Below are positions 1 to 7,790 of a stretch of DNA of 64,000 bases, in pieces. Numbering within the stretch: position 1 is the stretch's first letter; every line of letters starts with the position of its first letter. The translations under genes and the position numbers were made by a program. Origin of the DNA: Halorubellus litoreus (GTDB lineage: Archaea > Halobacteriota > Halobacteria > Halobacteriales > Natrialbaceae); NCBI RefSeq assembly GCF_037081675.1, contig NZ_JAZAQL010000001.1, positions 868,001-932,000 of the forward strand, in the 5' to 3' direction. The notes beneath the pieces were generated by a model, which was not told the DNA's origin, searched no databases, and saw nothing but the letters and a program-made list of their open reading frames with translations.

Positions 1-345
1 GGCACCGAGCGCCACCCAGACGATGGTCAACGTGGGGACGAGGTCGACGAGCGCGGACGCGGCGAGGACGGCGACCGCGACGACCGCGAGTTCTATCGTC
101 CAGCGACGCCCCTCCACGGCGACGCGGAGGTACGCGTACCCGTCGCCGAGGACGAGCAGGAGCGTCCCGAGGACGCCAGCGATGGCGCCGCGAGCGACGC
201 CCGCGGGGCCGGCCGCGGCGGGGAGCGTCGGGTCGACGAACGCGGCACCGAACGACCCGACGCCGGCGGTGACGAAGAACGTGAGCGCCGCCCCGAGCGC
301 GCGGTCGACGGGCGGAACTGGCGCGGCGTCGGACCCGAATTGCAC
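1..345 (-). CDS. Partial membrane protein (C-terminus beyond window)
   Basis: An open frame runs leftward off the window edge. The visible 115 residues start MQFGSDAAPVPPVDRAL if the GTG at 345 is used; an ATG at 372 would add nine basic residues. GTG 345 is preferred because an AT-rich GATTGATG stretch lies about 28 nt upstream, as expected for a leaderless haloarchaeal transcript. At least three hydrophobic stretches are visible (around residues 20-45, 55-75 and 88-115), separated by short Asp/Arg-containing turns, so this is probably a multi-pass integral membrane protein. No family is recognised and the C-terminus is missing. Confidence 0.6.
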   Translation of the reverse strand, partial: MQFGSDAAPVPPVDRALGAALTFFVTAGVGSFGAAFVDPTLPAAAGPAGVARGAIAGVLGTLLLVLGDGYAYLRVAVEGRRWTIELAVVAVAVLAASALVDLVPTLTIVWVALGA

Positions 346-388
346 GCGTACAACGCCCCGAGCGCGACACATCAATCTTCCCGTCGCA

Positions 389-464
389 ACGGCGGGCGGT
401 CGCCGCTCGCAATCGCTCGATAGAGTACGGCGGGCGGTCGCCGCTCGCAATCGCTCGATAGAGT
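389..464. repeat. Perfect 38-bp tandem duplication
   Basis: Two identical, directly abutting 38-bp units (389-426 and 427-464), each starting ACGGCGGGCGGTCGCC and ending GATAGAGT, lie between the partial membrane gene and the 3' end of the HAD gene. Each unit contains the short dyad GCGGTCGCCGC. It lies 11 nt downstream of the HAD stop on the minus strand, so it may act in 3' end formation; that role is inferred. Confidence 0.9.
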
Positions 465-475
465 GAGGCGAGCGG

Positions 476-1351
476 TCAGTCGTCGAGGAACGCGGGGAGG
501 TCCTCGATGGAGTCGAGAACGGCGCTCGCACCCGCGGTCTCGTACTTCTCGCGGCCCGAATCGCCGGTGAGGCCGCCGGTGAGGACGCCGATACCGTAGT
601 AGTCGCGGTTCGGGTCCGCTTCGCTGGCGTTCACGGCTGTCTCGACGTCGTCGAGCGTGTCCCCGACGAACGCGACGGAATCCGCGGCGAAGCGCTCGGC
701 GAGCGTCGTGAGCGCGTACGGATGCGGCTTCCCCTCCTCCCAGTCGTCCATCGTGAACCGGTGCTTCGCCGGGAGGTCGAGGCCGACGCGGTCGAGCGCG
801 ATCCCGGCCTCCGCCGCGGGCCGACCGGTGACGACGCCGACGTCGAACCGCCGCGTCAGCGCGTCGATGGTCGCCGTGCTCGCGAGCACCGGTTCGTCGT
901 GGATGAAGCCCTCGCCCGCGATATCGGGGTCCGGCTCCTGGTCCTCGATGCCGCGGTAGAGGTCCGCGCCGAGATAGAGCTGCTGGAAGACGTCCCGGAG
1001 GCGTTCGCGGTCCCAGTCGCGGCGTACGCGCTCGGTCGCGTTCCCGCCGAGTTCCGCGCGCACGACGCGCTCCGCGGCGTCGACGCCACCGCCTTCCTCG
1101 GCGATGCGGTCCGTGTACGCGTCCATCGAGAGCCCGAGGCCCTCGCCCTGCGCGAGCACGAACAGCGCCGCGGCGTACGTCAGCTCCCAGTCGTTGTTGA
1201 ACCCGCCGGCGTCCTTGAACTGCTGGATGTCGTCCTTCCTGATGGTGCGCCCGTACACCGTCTCGATGCTCTCCACGATGGCGCGCCGATAGGAGCCAGC
1301 GACGTCCACGAGCACGCCGTCCACGTCCAGTACGACCGCGTCAACGTCCAT
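476..1351 (-). CDS. HAD-superfamily (subfamily IA-type) hydrolase
   Basis: A 291-residue haloacid-dehalogenase hydrolase, probably a phosphatase of unknown substrate. Motif I DVDGVLVD is at residues 9-16 with nucleophile Asp9 and acid/base Asp11. Further on are VVTGRP (motif II), a Lys in GKPHP (motif III) and FVGDTLDDVETA (motif IV). The length and the VLDVDGVLVDVAGSYR N-terminus fit the archaeal/cyanobacterial TIGR01548-type HAD proteins. The ATG at 1351 is chosen because motif I then sits at the extreme N-terminus; the open frame extends 24 codons further upstream without plausible protein character. It is divergent from the MBL gene with a 102-bp gap. Confidence 0.87.
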   Translation of the reverse strand: MDVDAVVLDVDGVLVDVAGSYRRAIVESIETVYGRTIRKDDIQQFKDAGGFNNDWELTYAAALFVLAQGEGLGLSMDAYTDRIAEEGGGVDAAERVVRAELGGNATERVRRDWDRERLRDVFQQLYLGADLYRGIEDQEPDPDIAGEGFIHDEPVLASTATIDALTRRFDVGVVTGRPAAEAGIALDRVGLDLPAKHRFTMDDWEEGKPHPYALTTLAERFAADSVAFVGDTLDDVETAVNASEADPNRDYYGIGVLTGGLTGDSGREKYETAGASAVLDSIEDLPAFLDD

Positions 1352-1453
1352 GCGCGACCCGACGCGGGCCGGGGGCAAGAGCGTCCCGACTCGGCCCGAG
1401 CGAACGACGCCAGATGGCCACACCTAAGCGCGGTCACGACGCACCCGCCAGTC

Positions 1454-2134
1454 GTGGCAATCCAGATACACGAGGGCGTCTGGCAGATCGACTGCCGGAC
1501 GCGCGACCAGCCGAACGTCTACGTCGTCGACGACGTAGACGTAACGCTCGTCGACGCCGGCTGGCCCGGCGACGCCGACACGGTGCGAGCGGGGGTGCGC
1601 GACGCGGGCTTCGAACTCGCAGACGTGGACCGCGTCCTCCTGACGCACTACGACGCGGACCACGTCGGGTCGCTCTCGAGACTGACGCCGGAACTCGACG
1701 CGCCCGTCCACGTTCACCGACTGGAGGCGCCCTACGTCGCCGGGGAGCGACTGCCGCCGTGGACCGCCCGTCGCGGAGTGGAAGCCCTCCACCGGCTCTA
1801 CTACCGGCGGCTCACGCTCCCGGACCTCCCGGTTCGACCGGTCGAGGACGACGACACGATTGGCGGGTTCCGAGCGTACCACACGCCGGGGCACACGCCC
1901 GGCCACGTCGCCTACGTCCACGACGCACACTCGGCGGTGTTCCTCGGCGACCTCGCGTACGCCCTCGGCGACTCGCTCCGCGCATCCGGGCGACTCCTGA
2001 GCTACGACCACGGCCAGGTCACCGAGAGCGTCCGAGCGCTGCGCGACCGAACAGACGACGTCCGCTACGTCTGCCCTGGACACGGCCCGCACCTCGAAGG
2101 CGCCCACGACCGGCTGTCCGAACTGCTCGACTGA
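1454..2134 (+). CDS. MBL-fold metallo-hydrolase
   Basis: A 226-residue metallo-beta-lactamase-fold hydrolase, probably binding two metals. The metal motif at residues 65-70 reads HYDADH, so the second histidine of the usual HxHxDH is Asp, a variant seen in glyoxalase II-like relatives. Later ligands appear in HTPGHTPGH (about 132-140), FLGDLAY and CPGHGP near the C-terminus. The start is the GTG at 1454, which gives MAIQIHEGVW; the open frame upstream of it is antisense to the HAD gene. The GxPGHTPGH element resembles glyoxalase II and lactonase families, but the substrate cannot be assigned. Confidence 0.85.
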   Translation: MAIQIHEGVWQIDCRTRDQPNVYVVDDVDVTLVDAGWPGDADTVRAGVRDAGFELADVDRVLLTHYDADHVGSLSRLTPELDAPVHVHRLEAPYVAGERLPPWTARRGVEALHRLYYRRLTLPDLPVRPVEDDDTIGGFRAYHTPGHTPGHVAYVHDAHSAVFLGDLAYALGDSLRASGRLLSYDHGQVTESVRALRDRTDDVRYVCPGHGPHLEGAHDRLSELLD

Positions 2135-2189
2135 CCGCGAGCGCGGGACGAACGGAGCGAAACGCATCGCGTTCCAGTCCCCAATGAAG

Positions 2190-2275
2190 CCGACGACCGA
2201 ACGGTCGCCGGATGCTCCTCCGGCCACAACACACCAGAACCGACGACCGAGCGGTCGCCGGATGCTCCGCCGGCC
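2190..2275. repeat. Two 36-bp direct repeats with small hairpins
   Basis: Two copies (2190-2225 and 2240-2275, 50-bp period, two mismatches) of a unit starting CCGACGACCG. Each holds a short hairpin: GCCGGA-TGCTCC-TCCGGC in the first, a 5-bp version in the second. They lie between the MBL stop and the trm1 promoter and may be a transcription-end or mobile-repeat relic; the function is unknown. Confidence 0.8.
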
Positions 2276-2321
2276 AGCGGACTCCGCGTCGCTTTTGCGC
2301 GTTCGCGGTCAGTGGTCGAGC

Positions 2322-3440
2322 ATGGAGGTCACGGAGGGCGCGGTGACGGTCGAGGTACCCGAACAGGAGGGGGAGGGGAAGACGGACGCGGTGTTCTTCA
2401 ATCCCGTCCAGGAGTTGAATCGCGACCTCACCGTCGCCGTCCTGGACGCGTACCGCGAGCGCGAGGAGCGCGCGGAGACGTACCTGGACGCGATGACCGC
2501 GACCGGGATCCGCGGCGCTCGCGCAGCGGCGCAGGGCTGGGACGTGACGTGCGCGGACGTCGACCCCGAAGCGGTCGAACTCGCCGAGTCGAACCTCGCG
2601 CGGAACGACCTCGACGGCCGCGTCCTCGAACGCGACGTCAACGCCCTGCTGTGGGACGAGTACGTCGACGTCGTCGACATCGACCCGTTCGGGTCGCCGA
2701 TGCCGTTCGCGGACGCCGCGTTCGCCAACACGAGGGACCTCGTCTGCATCACCGCGACCGACACCGCGCCGCTATGTGGCGCGCACTTCGACTCCGGCGT
2801 CCGCTCGTACAGCGCCGTCCCGCGGAACACGGACTTCCACGCCGAGATGGGGTTGCGCATCCTCCTGGGTGCGCTCGCGCGGACCGCCGGCCGGTTCGAC
2901 GTCGGCGTCGACCCGATATTCACGCACGCCACGAGTCACTACGTCCGCACGTACCTCGACTGCACGCACAAGGCCAGCGCCGCGAACCGGAGCGTCCAGG
3001 ACGCCCAAGGGTACCTGTATCACTGCGAGGACTGCCTCTACCGCGAGTCCTCGCGCGGACTCGTCGCCGACCCGCCCGAGGCGTGTCCGCGCTGCGAGAG
3101 CAACCGCATCTCCGCCGCCGGCCCGCTCTGGCTCGACGCGTACGTCGACCGCGAGTTCACCGCGAGCGTCCGCGAGCGCGTCACCGACGACATGGGGACC
3201 GCCGAGAACGCACGCGAACTCTGCACGACGCTCGAACGCGAACTCGACGAACCGAGTCACTACGACCAGCACCGCCTCTGCAAGCAGTGGGGCGTCGGCG
3301 CCCCCGCGATGGACGCCTTCCTCGACGCCGTCCGCGACGCCGGCCACGACGCCAGCCCCGCGCACTACGGCGGCACGACGTTCAAGACGACCGCGAGCAT
3401 CGACGCGATGCGCGACGCCGCGAGCGACCTCGGCCCCTGA
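2322..3440 (+). CDS. trm1: tRNA (guanine(26)-N(2))-dimethyltransferase
   Basis: Trm1 uses S-adenosylmethionine to make N2,N2-dimethylguanosine at position 26 of tRNA. The 372-residue protein shows FFNPVQELNRDL (25-36), the SAM-site stretch DAMTATGIRGAR (57-68) and the acidic loop DIDPFGSP (119-126). A zinc-ribbon with CEDC and CPRC pairs follows at about 230-260, as usual in archaeal Trm1. ATG 2322 is chosen because the family N-terminus (VTEGAVTVEVP) starts directly after it and a CGCTTTTGCG box lies about 28 nt upstream. Length is normal. Confidence 0.95.
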   Translation: MEVTEGAVTVEVPEQEGEGKTDAVFFNPVQELNRDLTVAVLDAYREREERAETYLDAMTATGIRGARAAAQGWDVTCADVDPEAVELAESNLARNDLDGRVLERDVNALLWDEYVDVVDIDPFGSPMPFADAAFANTRDLVCITATDTAPLCGAHFDSGVRSYSAVPRNTDFHAEMGLRILLGALARTAGRFDVGVDPIFTHATSHYVRTYLDCTHKASAANRSVQDAQGYLYHCEDCLYRESSRGLVADPPEACPRCESNRISAAGPLWLDAYVDREFTASVRERVTDDMGTAENARELCTTLERELDEPSHYDQHRLCKQWGVGAPAMDAFLDAVRDAGHDASPAHYGGTTFKTTASIDAMRDAASDLGP

Positions 3441-3549
3441 CCGCTCGAGTGCAGGGTGAAGACCACCAAGCGGTCGACGTGGTACGGAGTCCGGAGACCC
3501 CCGTCACGTCGGGCGGACCCTTTTCCGCGTCCTCGTCGAACGATACGGC

Positions 3550-5001
3550 GTGCTCTCGGGAGGAATCCGTCGAACCGTCGGCGTCGGCCGCGCGACCATC
3601 GCGCTCGCTCGCAGCGAGCAGATCACGTTCCTCGCCGCCGCCATCGCGTACTACGCGTTCGCCTCCGTCGTCCCGCTAGTCGTCCTGACCGCGGTCGTCG
3701 CGAGCGTCCTCGGCGGCGAAGCGCTCGCAACCGACCTCGTCGCCGTCCTCGGCAGCGTCCTGACGCCCGCCAGCCAGGACGTCCTCCTGTCGACGCTCAC
3801 GACCACCACCGGCCGAGGCAGTGCAACGTTCGTCGGCGTCGTCGCGCTCCTCTGGAGTTCCCTGAAGGTGTTCCGCGGGCTCGACACCGCGTTCTCGCTC
3901 GTCTACGGGAACGACGGCACGCCCGGGTTCCTCGACGCGATCGTCGACGGCGTCGTCGCGCTCGCCGCCGTCGGCGTCGCCATCGGCGCGAGCGTCGCGC
4001 TCCTCGCCACGCTCGCGTTCGTCGACCTCCCGTACCTCGACCGTGCCGGGTTCGTCCTCGAGGTGTTCGTGCTCGCCGCCGCGTTCTACCCGCTGTACTA
4101 CCTGTTCCCGGACGTCGACGTCGAGTACACCGAAGCGGTTCCGGGCGCGCTCCTCGCGGCCGTCGGCTGGACGGCGTTCTCCGGGCTCTTCCGGTTGTAC
4201 GCCGAGAACGCGGAGAGCTTCGCGGTCTGGGGCGTCCTCGGCGCGGCCCTGGTCGTCGTCACGTGGCTGTACGTCGGCTCGATACTCCTCCTCGTCGGCG
4301 CCGCCGTCAACGCCGTGCTCGCGGGCAGGGCGCTCCCCGCCGTCGAATCGGACGTCTCCGCGACCGTCGACCGGCACCTTCAAAGTGCGGGCTTGCGACA
4401 CACCGAACCAGCAATGGGGGACGACGACCGCGAGGACTCCCGGGACGTCGACGCGACCGACGAGCCACAGGACGACGTCGAGACCGGTGCCACCGACGAA
4501 CCACGAGACGACGCGGATACCGGTGGGACCGACGAGCCACGGGACGACGCGGCCGCCGCGAGCGCGACGGGCAGCGCCGCGAGCCACGACCACGCCCCGT
4601 CGGAGACCTCCGGCGAGACCGACGAACCGGACCCCGAGGCGTTACGCGAGGAGATCGAGGAACTCCGCCAGGAGCTCGAGTCGTTCGAGGACGACGTCGA
4701 CGACCGCACCCTCCACCGGGACGAGATCGAACGCGACCTGAAGCGGTACGTCCGCCGGCGCGTCCGCCGCGGGAAGGCCCGCGGGTGGGGGCCGTACCTC
4801 GTCCTCCTGTACGGGACCGTGATGACGCTCGGCGTGTTCTACACGCCGTACCTCGGCGACGGCTGGGCGATCTTCGCGATGATCGTCATCTGGCTGTCCA
4901 CGCTCGGCCTCTACGCGCTGATGCTCCTCGTCGGCCTCGGCGTGAACGCCGTCCGCGCGCCGGGACGACTCCGTGACGCCATCGGCGACTGGCGGTCATG
5001 A
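3550..5001 (+). CDS. YihY/BrkB-like membrane protein with C-terminal extension
   Basis: Residues 1-270 carry the YihY/BrkB (formerly 'ribonuclease BN') fold: FLAAAIAYYAFASVVPL, a SSLKVFRGLDTAF loop, LFPDVDVEYTEAVPGAL and FRLYAENAESFAVWGVLGA, with about six transmembrane segments. The GTG at 3550 is the start, with a CCTTTTCC box about 30 nt upstream. After residue 288 the protein becomes acidic and repetitive (DEPQDD/DEPRDD units), then has a coiled-coil-like REEIEELRQELE stretch, a basic patch YVRRRVRRGKARG and two more TM helices. That second part has its own ATG (4414) and TATA-like box, so it may also be made separately. It overlaps the PAP2 gene by 4 bp (ATGA). Confidence 0.82.
   Translation: MLSGGIRRTVGVGRATIALARSEQITFLAAAIAYYAFASVVPLVVLTAVVASVLGGEALATDLVAVLGSVLTPASQDVLLSTLTTTTGRGSATFVGVVALLWSSLKVFRGLDTAFSLVYGNDGTPGFLDAIVDGVVALAAVGVAIGASVALLATLAFVDLPYLDRAGFVLEVFVLAAAFYPLYYLFPDVDVEYTEAVPGALLAAVGWTAFSGLFRLYAENAESFAVWGVLGAALVVVTWLYVGSILLLVGAAVNAVLAGRALPAVESDVSATVDRHLQSAGLRHTEPAMGDDDREDSRDVDATDEPQDDVETGATDEPRDDADTGGTDEPRDDAAAASATGSAASHDHAPSETSGETDEPDPEALREEIEELRQELESFEDDVDDRTLHRDEIERDLKRYVRRRVRRGKARGWGPYLVLLYGTVMTLGVFYTPYLGDGWAIFAMIVIWLSTLGLYALMLLVGLGVNAVRAPGRLRDAIGDWRS
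4378..4416 (+). promoter_or_regulatory. Possible internal promoter and start inside the YihY gene
   Basis: CTTCAAAG at 4378-4385 lies 29-36 nt before an in-frame ATG at 4414, exactly where the YihY domain ends and the acidic extension starts (MGDDDREDS). This is haloarchaeal leaderless promoter geometry. It suggests either a recent fusion of two adjacent genes or an internal transcript for the C-terminal membrane domain; expression is not shown by sequence. Confidence 0.4.
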
Positions 5002-5858
5002 GTCGGAGCGTCGGCGTCGCGGAGTTCCTCGCGGGCCTCGTCCCGCCGTGGGCGCTCCCGGTCGTCCTCGTCGCGACGACGCTCGCGGAGGCACCCATCG
5101 TCGTCGCGCTCGTTCTCGGCCGGTACTGGTTCCGGGACCGCGGCGACGGGATGCGCCTCGCTATCGTGGTGGCGACGGCGTTCGCGGCGATGCTCGCGCT
5201 CAAGCACCTGTTCGCGCTCCCGCGGCCGCCCGCGGAACTGCGCGCACCCGTCTCGGCGGTCCCGGCGCCGTTCGACGTGATCTACGAGAGCTTGCTCGAC
5301 ACGGACGAGTCCGGGTTCCCGAGCGGGCACACGACCATCGCCGCCGCGGTGTTCGGCGGGGCGGCGCTGGACGCCGAGAACCGTCGGAAGTGGCTCGGCG
5401 TCGCTGCGGTCCTCGTCGCGCTCGTCGGCGGGTCGAGGCTGTTCCTCGCCGTGCACTACCTCGCGGACATCGCGGGCGGCATCGCGCTGGCCGCGGTCGT
5501 CATCGGTGCGGCGCGGCTCGCTGACGGCTGGCTGGAGGCGCCGAAGGGCGCGCTCGCGGTCGGGAGCGTCGGCGTCCTGCTCTCCGCGGCCGTCCTCCCC
5601 GGGTCGCCGGAGGTGCTCGCCGCCGCGGGCGTCGTCGTCGCCGTCGGCCTCATGTGGCTGAGCGTGGACGTCCCCGAGGAACCGTGGACGCTCTCGGTCG
5701 GGACCGCCGAGCGCGCGCTCGTCGCCGTCGGTATCGGCGCGCTCGCCGCGACCCCCATCCTCGTGTTCGGGATGACGCCCGTGCTCGCGTTCGTCGTCAG
5801 CGTCGTCGGGGTGAGTGCGGCCGTCGCCGTGCCCGCGTTCGACGACCTGGAACGCTGA
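4998..5858 (+). CDS. PAP2-family membrane phosphatase
   Basis: A 286-residue integral membrane phosphatidic-acid-phosphatase-type enzyme, probably acting on a lipid or isoprenoid pyro/monophosphate at the membrane. All three PAP2 motifs are present: KHLFALPRPP (69-78), PSGH (108-111) and SRLFLAVHYLAD (146-157), the last holding the nucleophilic His153. Five or more TM helices flank them and a further hydrophobic tail (about 165-280) extends beyond the catalytic core. It is translationally coupled to the YihY-like gene by ATGA. The substrate is not determinable from sequence. Confidence 0.9.
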   Translation: MSRSVGVAEFLAGLVPPWALPVVLVATTLAEAPIVVALVLGRYWFRDRGDGMRLAIVVATAFAAMLALKHLFALPRPPAELRAPVSAVPAPFDVIYESLLDTDESGFPSGHTTIAAAVFGGAALDAENRRKWLGVAAVLVALVGGSRLFLAVHYLADIAGGIALAAVVIGAARLADGWLEAPKGALAVGSVGVLLSAAVLPGSPEVLAAAGVVVAVGLMWLSVDVPEEPWTLSVGTAERALVAVGIGALAATPILVFGMTPVLAFVVSVVGVSAAVAVPAFDDLER

Positions 5859-5955
5859 GTCGGCACTCTCTGACTGGACGCCACCACGCTCGCCGAGCGC
5901 GTGGCGTGGTGCCGCTACCCAAACGACGATGCGGCTGGGTGTCGCGAGTGCTGGC

Positions 5956-7434
5956 ATGAGCGCGTACGACGACCTCCTCGACCGGTACCGACGGTACTCG
6001 AACCTCGGGAACGCCGCGATGTTGTTGAACTGGGACCAGCAGGTGACGATGCCCGAGGGCGGGACGCCCGCGCGCGCCGAGCAGTCCGCGGCGCTGTCGG
6101 CGGTCCGCCACGAGCACTTCACGGCCGACGAGACCGGGCGACTCCTCGACGACGTCGACGAGAGCGACCTGAGCGACGCCGAGCGCGCGGTCGTCCGCGA
6201 GATACGCCACGACTACGAGCGGAACGCGGAGGTACCGAGCGACCTCGTCGACGACCTCACCCAGTTGCAGAGCGAGGCCCAGGAGACCTGGCAGGCCGCG
6301 AAGCGCGACGACGACTTCGACGCGTTCGCCGACTCCCTGGTCGACCTGAAGGCGCTGCATCGCGAGCGCGCCGCCCACATCGACCCCGACAAACCGGCGT
6401 ACGCGGTGATGTTCGAGGACGGCGAACCGTACCTCCCCTTAGAGCGCGTCGAATCCGTGTTCGACGAGCTCCGCGAGGGCCTCGTCCCGCTCATCGACGA
6501 CATCCGCGAGAGCGACACCGAGGTGGCGTGGCCGTTCGACGGCGAGTACGACCACGACGTCCAAGAGGCGCTGTCGCGGGACGTCCTCGACTACCTCGGG
6601 TACGACTGGAACAGGGGCCGCCTCGACGAGGCGCCGCACCCGTTCATGTCCGGAACGCAGTACGACGCCCGCATCACCACGCGGTACAGCGACGACGAAC
6701 CGCTGGACGCGCTCACCGCGACCGTCCACGAGTTCGGGCACGCCACCTACCAGCTCGGGCTGCGCGACGACGCGTACGCGACGCCGCTCGGCGAACCGCG
6801 CTCGTCGGGCGTCCACGAGTCCCAGAGCCGGTTCTACGAGAACCACGTCGGGCGCACGAAGGCGTTCTGGGACGCGAACCGCGACCGGTTCGTCGAGCAC
6901 TTCCCGCGCCACGACGACGTCTCCGCGCGCGAACTCTACGAGGCCGCGAACAAGGTCCGCCCGGACAACCTCGTCCGCGTCGAGGCGGACGAACTCACGT
7001 ACCACATGCACATCATCCTGCGCTCGGAGATCGACCGCGCGTTCGTCGAGGGCGACCTCGCGGTCGACGAGATACCCCACGCGTGGAACGAGAAGATGGA
7101 CGACTACCTCGGCGTGGTACCCGAGTCCGACCGCGAGGGCTGCCTGCAGGACATCCACTGGAGCTACGGGTTCGCGGGCTTCCAGAACTACACCGTCGGG
7201 AGCGTGCTCGCCGCCCAGATCGACCACGCGATGCGAGAGGACCTCCTCGTGGACGCGCTCGTCCGCGACGGCGACCTCGACCCCATCCACGACTGGCTCA
7301 CCGAGCACGTCCACCAGCACGGCCGCCGGTACACGACGCCCGAACTCGTCGAGGAAGCCACCGGCGAACCGCTCACCGCAGAGTACTTTCTCGACTACGT
7401 CACCGAGAAGTACACCGACCTCTACGACCTCTAA
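5956..7434 (+). CDS. Carboxypeptidase, peptidase family M32 (Taq type)
   Basis: A cytosolic zinc metallocarboxypeptidase of 492 residues, the usual M32 length. Family motifs are intact: HPF at 228-230, YDARITTRY at about 236-244, zinc site HEFGH at 258-262, HESQSRFYENHVGR from 287 with the third ligand Glu, and VEADELTYH further on. It removes C-terminal residues from peptides and may serve peptide recycling. ATG 5956 is chosen because MSAYDDLLDRYR aligns with the family N-terminus; an in-frame ATG at 5929 would add nine atypical residues. No operon partner is evident. Confidence 0.93.
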   Translation: MSAYDDLLDRYRRYSNLGNAAMLLNWDQQVTMPEGGTPARAEQSAALSAVRHEHFTADETGRLLDDVDESDLSDAERAVVREIRHDYERNAEVPSDLVDDLTQLQSEAQETWQAAKRDDDFDAFADSLVDLKALHRERAAHIDPDKPAYAVMFEDGEPYLPLERVESVFDELREGLVPLIDDIRESDTEVAWPFDGEYDHDVQEALSRDVLDYLGYDWNRGRLDEAPHPFMSGTQYDARITTRYSDDEPLDALTATVHEFGHATYQLGLRDDAYATPLGEPRSSGVHESQSRFYENHVGRTKAFWDANRDRFVEHFPRHDDVSARELYEAANKVRPDNLVRVEADELTYHMHIILRSEIDRAFVEGDLAVDEIPHAWNEKMDDYLGVVPESDREGCLQDIHWSYGFAGFQNYTVGSVLAAQIDHAMREDLLVDALVRDGDLDPIHDWLTEHVHQHGRRYTTPELVEEATGEPLTAEYFLDYVTEKYTDLYDL

Positions 7435-7441
7435 CCAGGCG

Positions 7442-7729
7442 TCAGAGGAGGTGCGCGAGCCCGCCCGCGAGGAGCGCGAGCCCGCACGCACCGACGACGA
7501 CCGCGACGATCTCCGGGCCGTGCTCGCCGAACGGCGACGACGCCCAGTCGGTGTGCTCGTGGCCCGACGCCACCTGGACGGCGACGACCGCGAGCATCAC
7601 CGCACCCGACCCCACCGAGACCGCGACGAGGAACGACCCCGTCGGGTCCGCGATCGTCGCGGCCGCGAGCACGAGGTTCGCGACCGCCGCGAGCGCGAGC
7701 GCCCCGCCGAGCGCGTCGTAGCGATCCAT
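7442..7729 (-). CDS. Small membrane protein of unknown function
   Basis: Ninety-five residues with three predicted transmembrane segments: about 5-27, 32-53 and 71-94. A short polar loop HEHTDWASSPFGEHGPE separates helices two and three. The start MDRYDALGG follows haloarchaeal habit. It is convergent with the M32 gene, with only 7 bp between the stops. No domain is recognised. Confidence 0.7.
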   Translation of the reverse strand: MDRYDALGGALALAAVANLVLAAATIADPTGSFLVAVSVGSGAVMLAVVAVQVASGHEHTDWASSPFGEHGPEIVAVVVGACGLALLAGGLAHLL

Positions 7730-7790
7730 GGCCGACTCCTCGTACGCTGCCCCGAAAAAGCCACGTCACGGTTCCACGACGCGAGACCGA

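Noticed and set aside
4911..6122. A 403-codon minus-strand open frame over the PAP2 gene
   Set aside because: Low-complexity Arg/Glu/Asp shadow of the PAP2 phosphatase; no promoter or domain.
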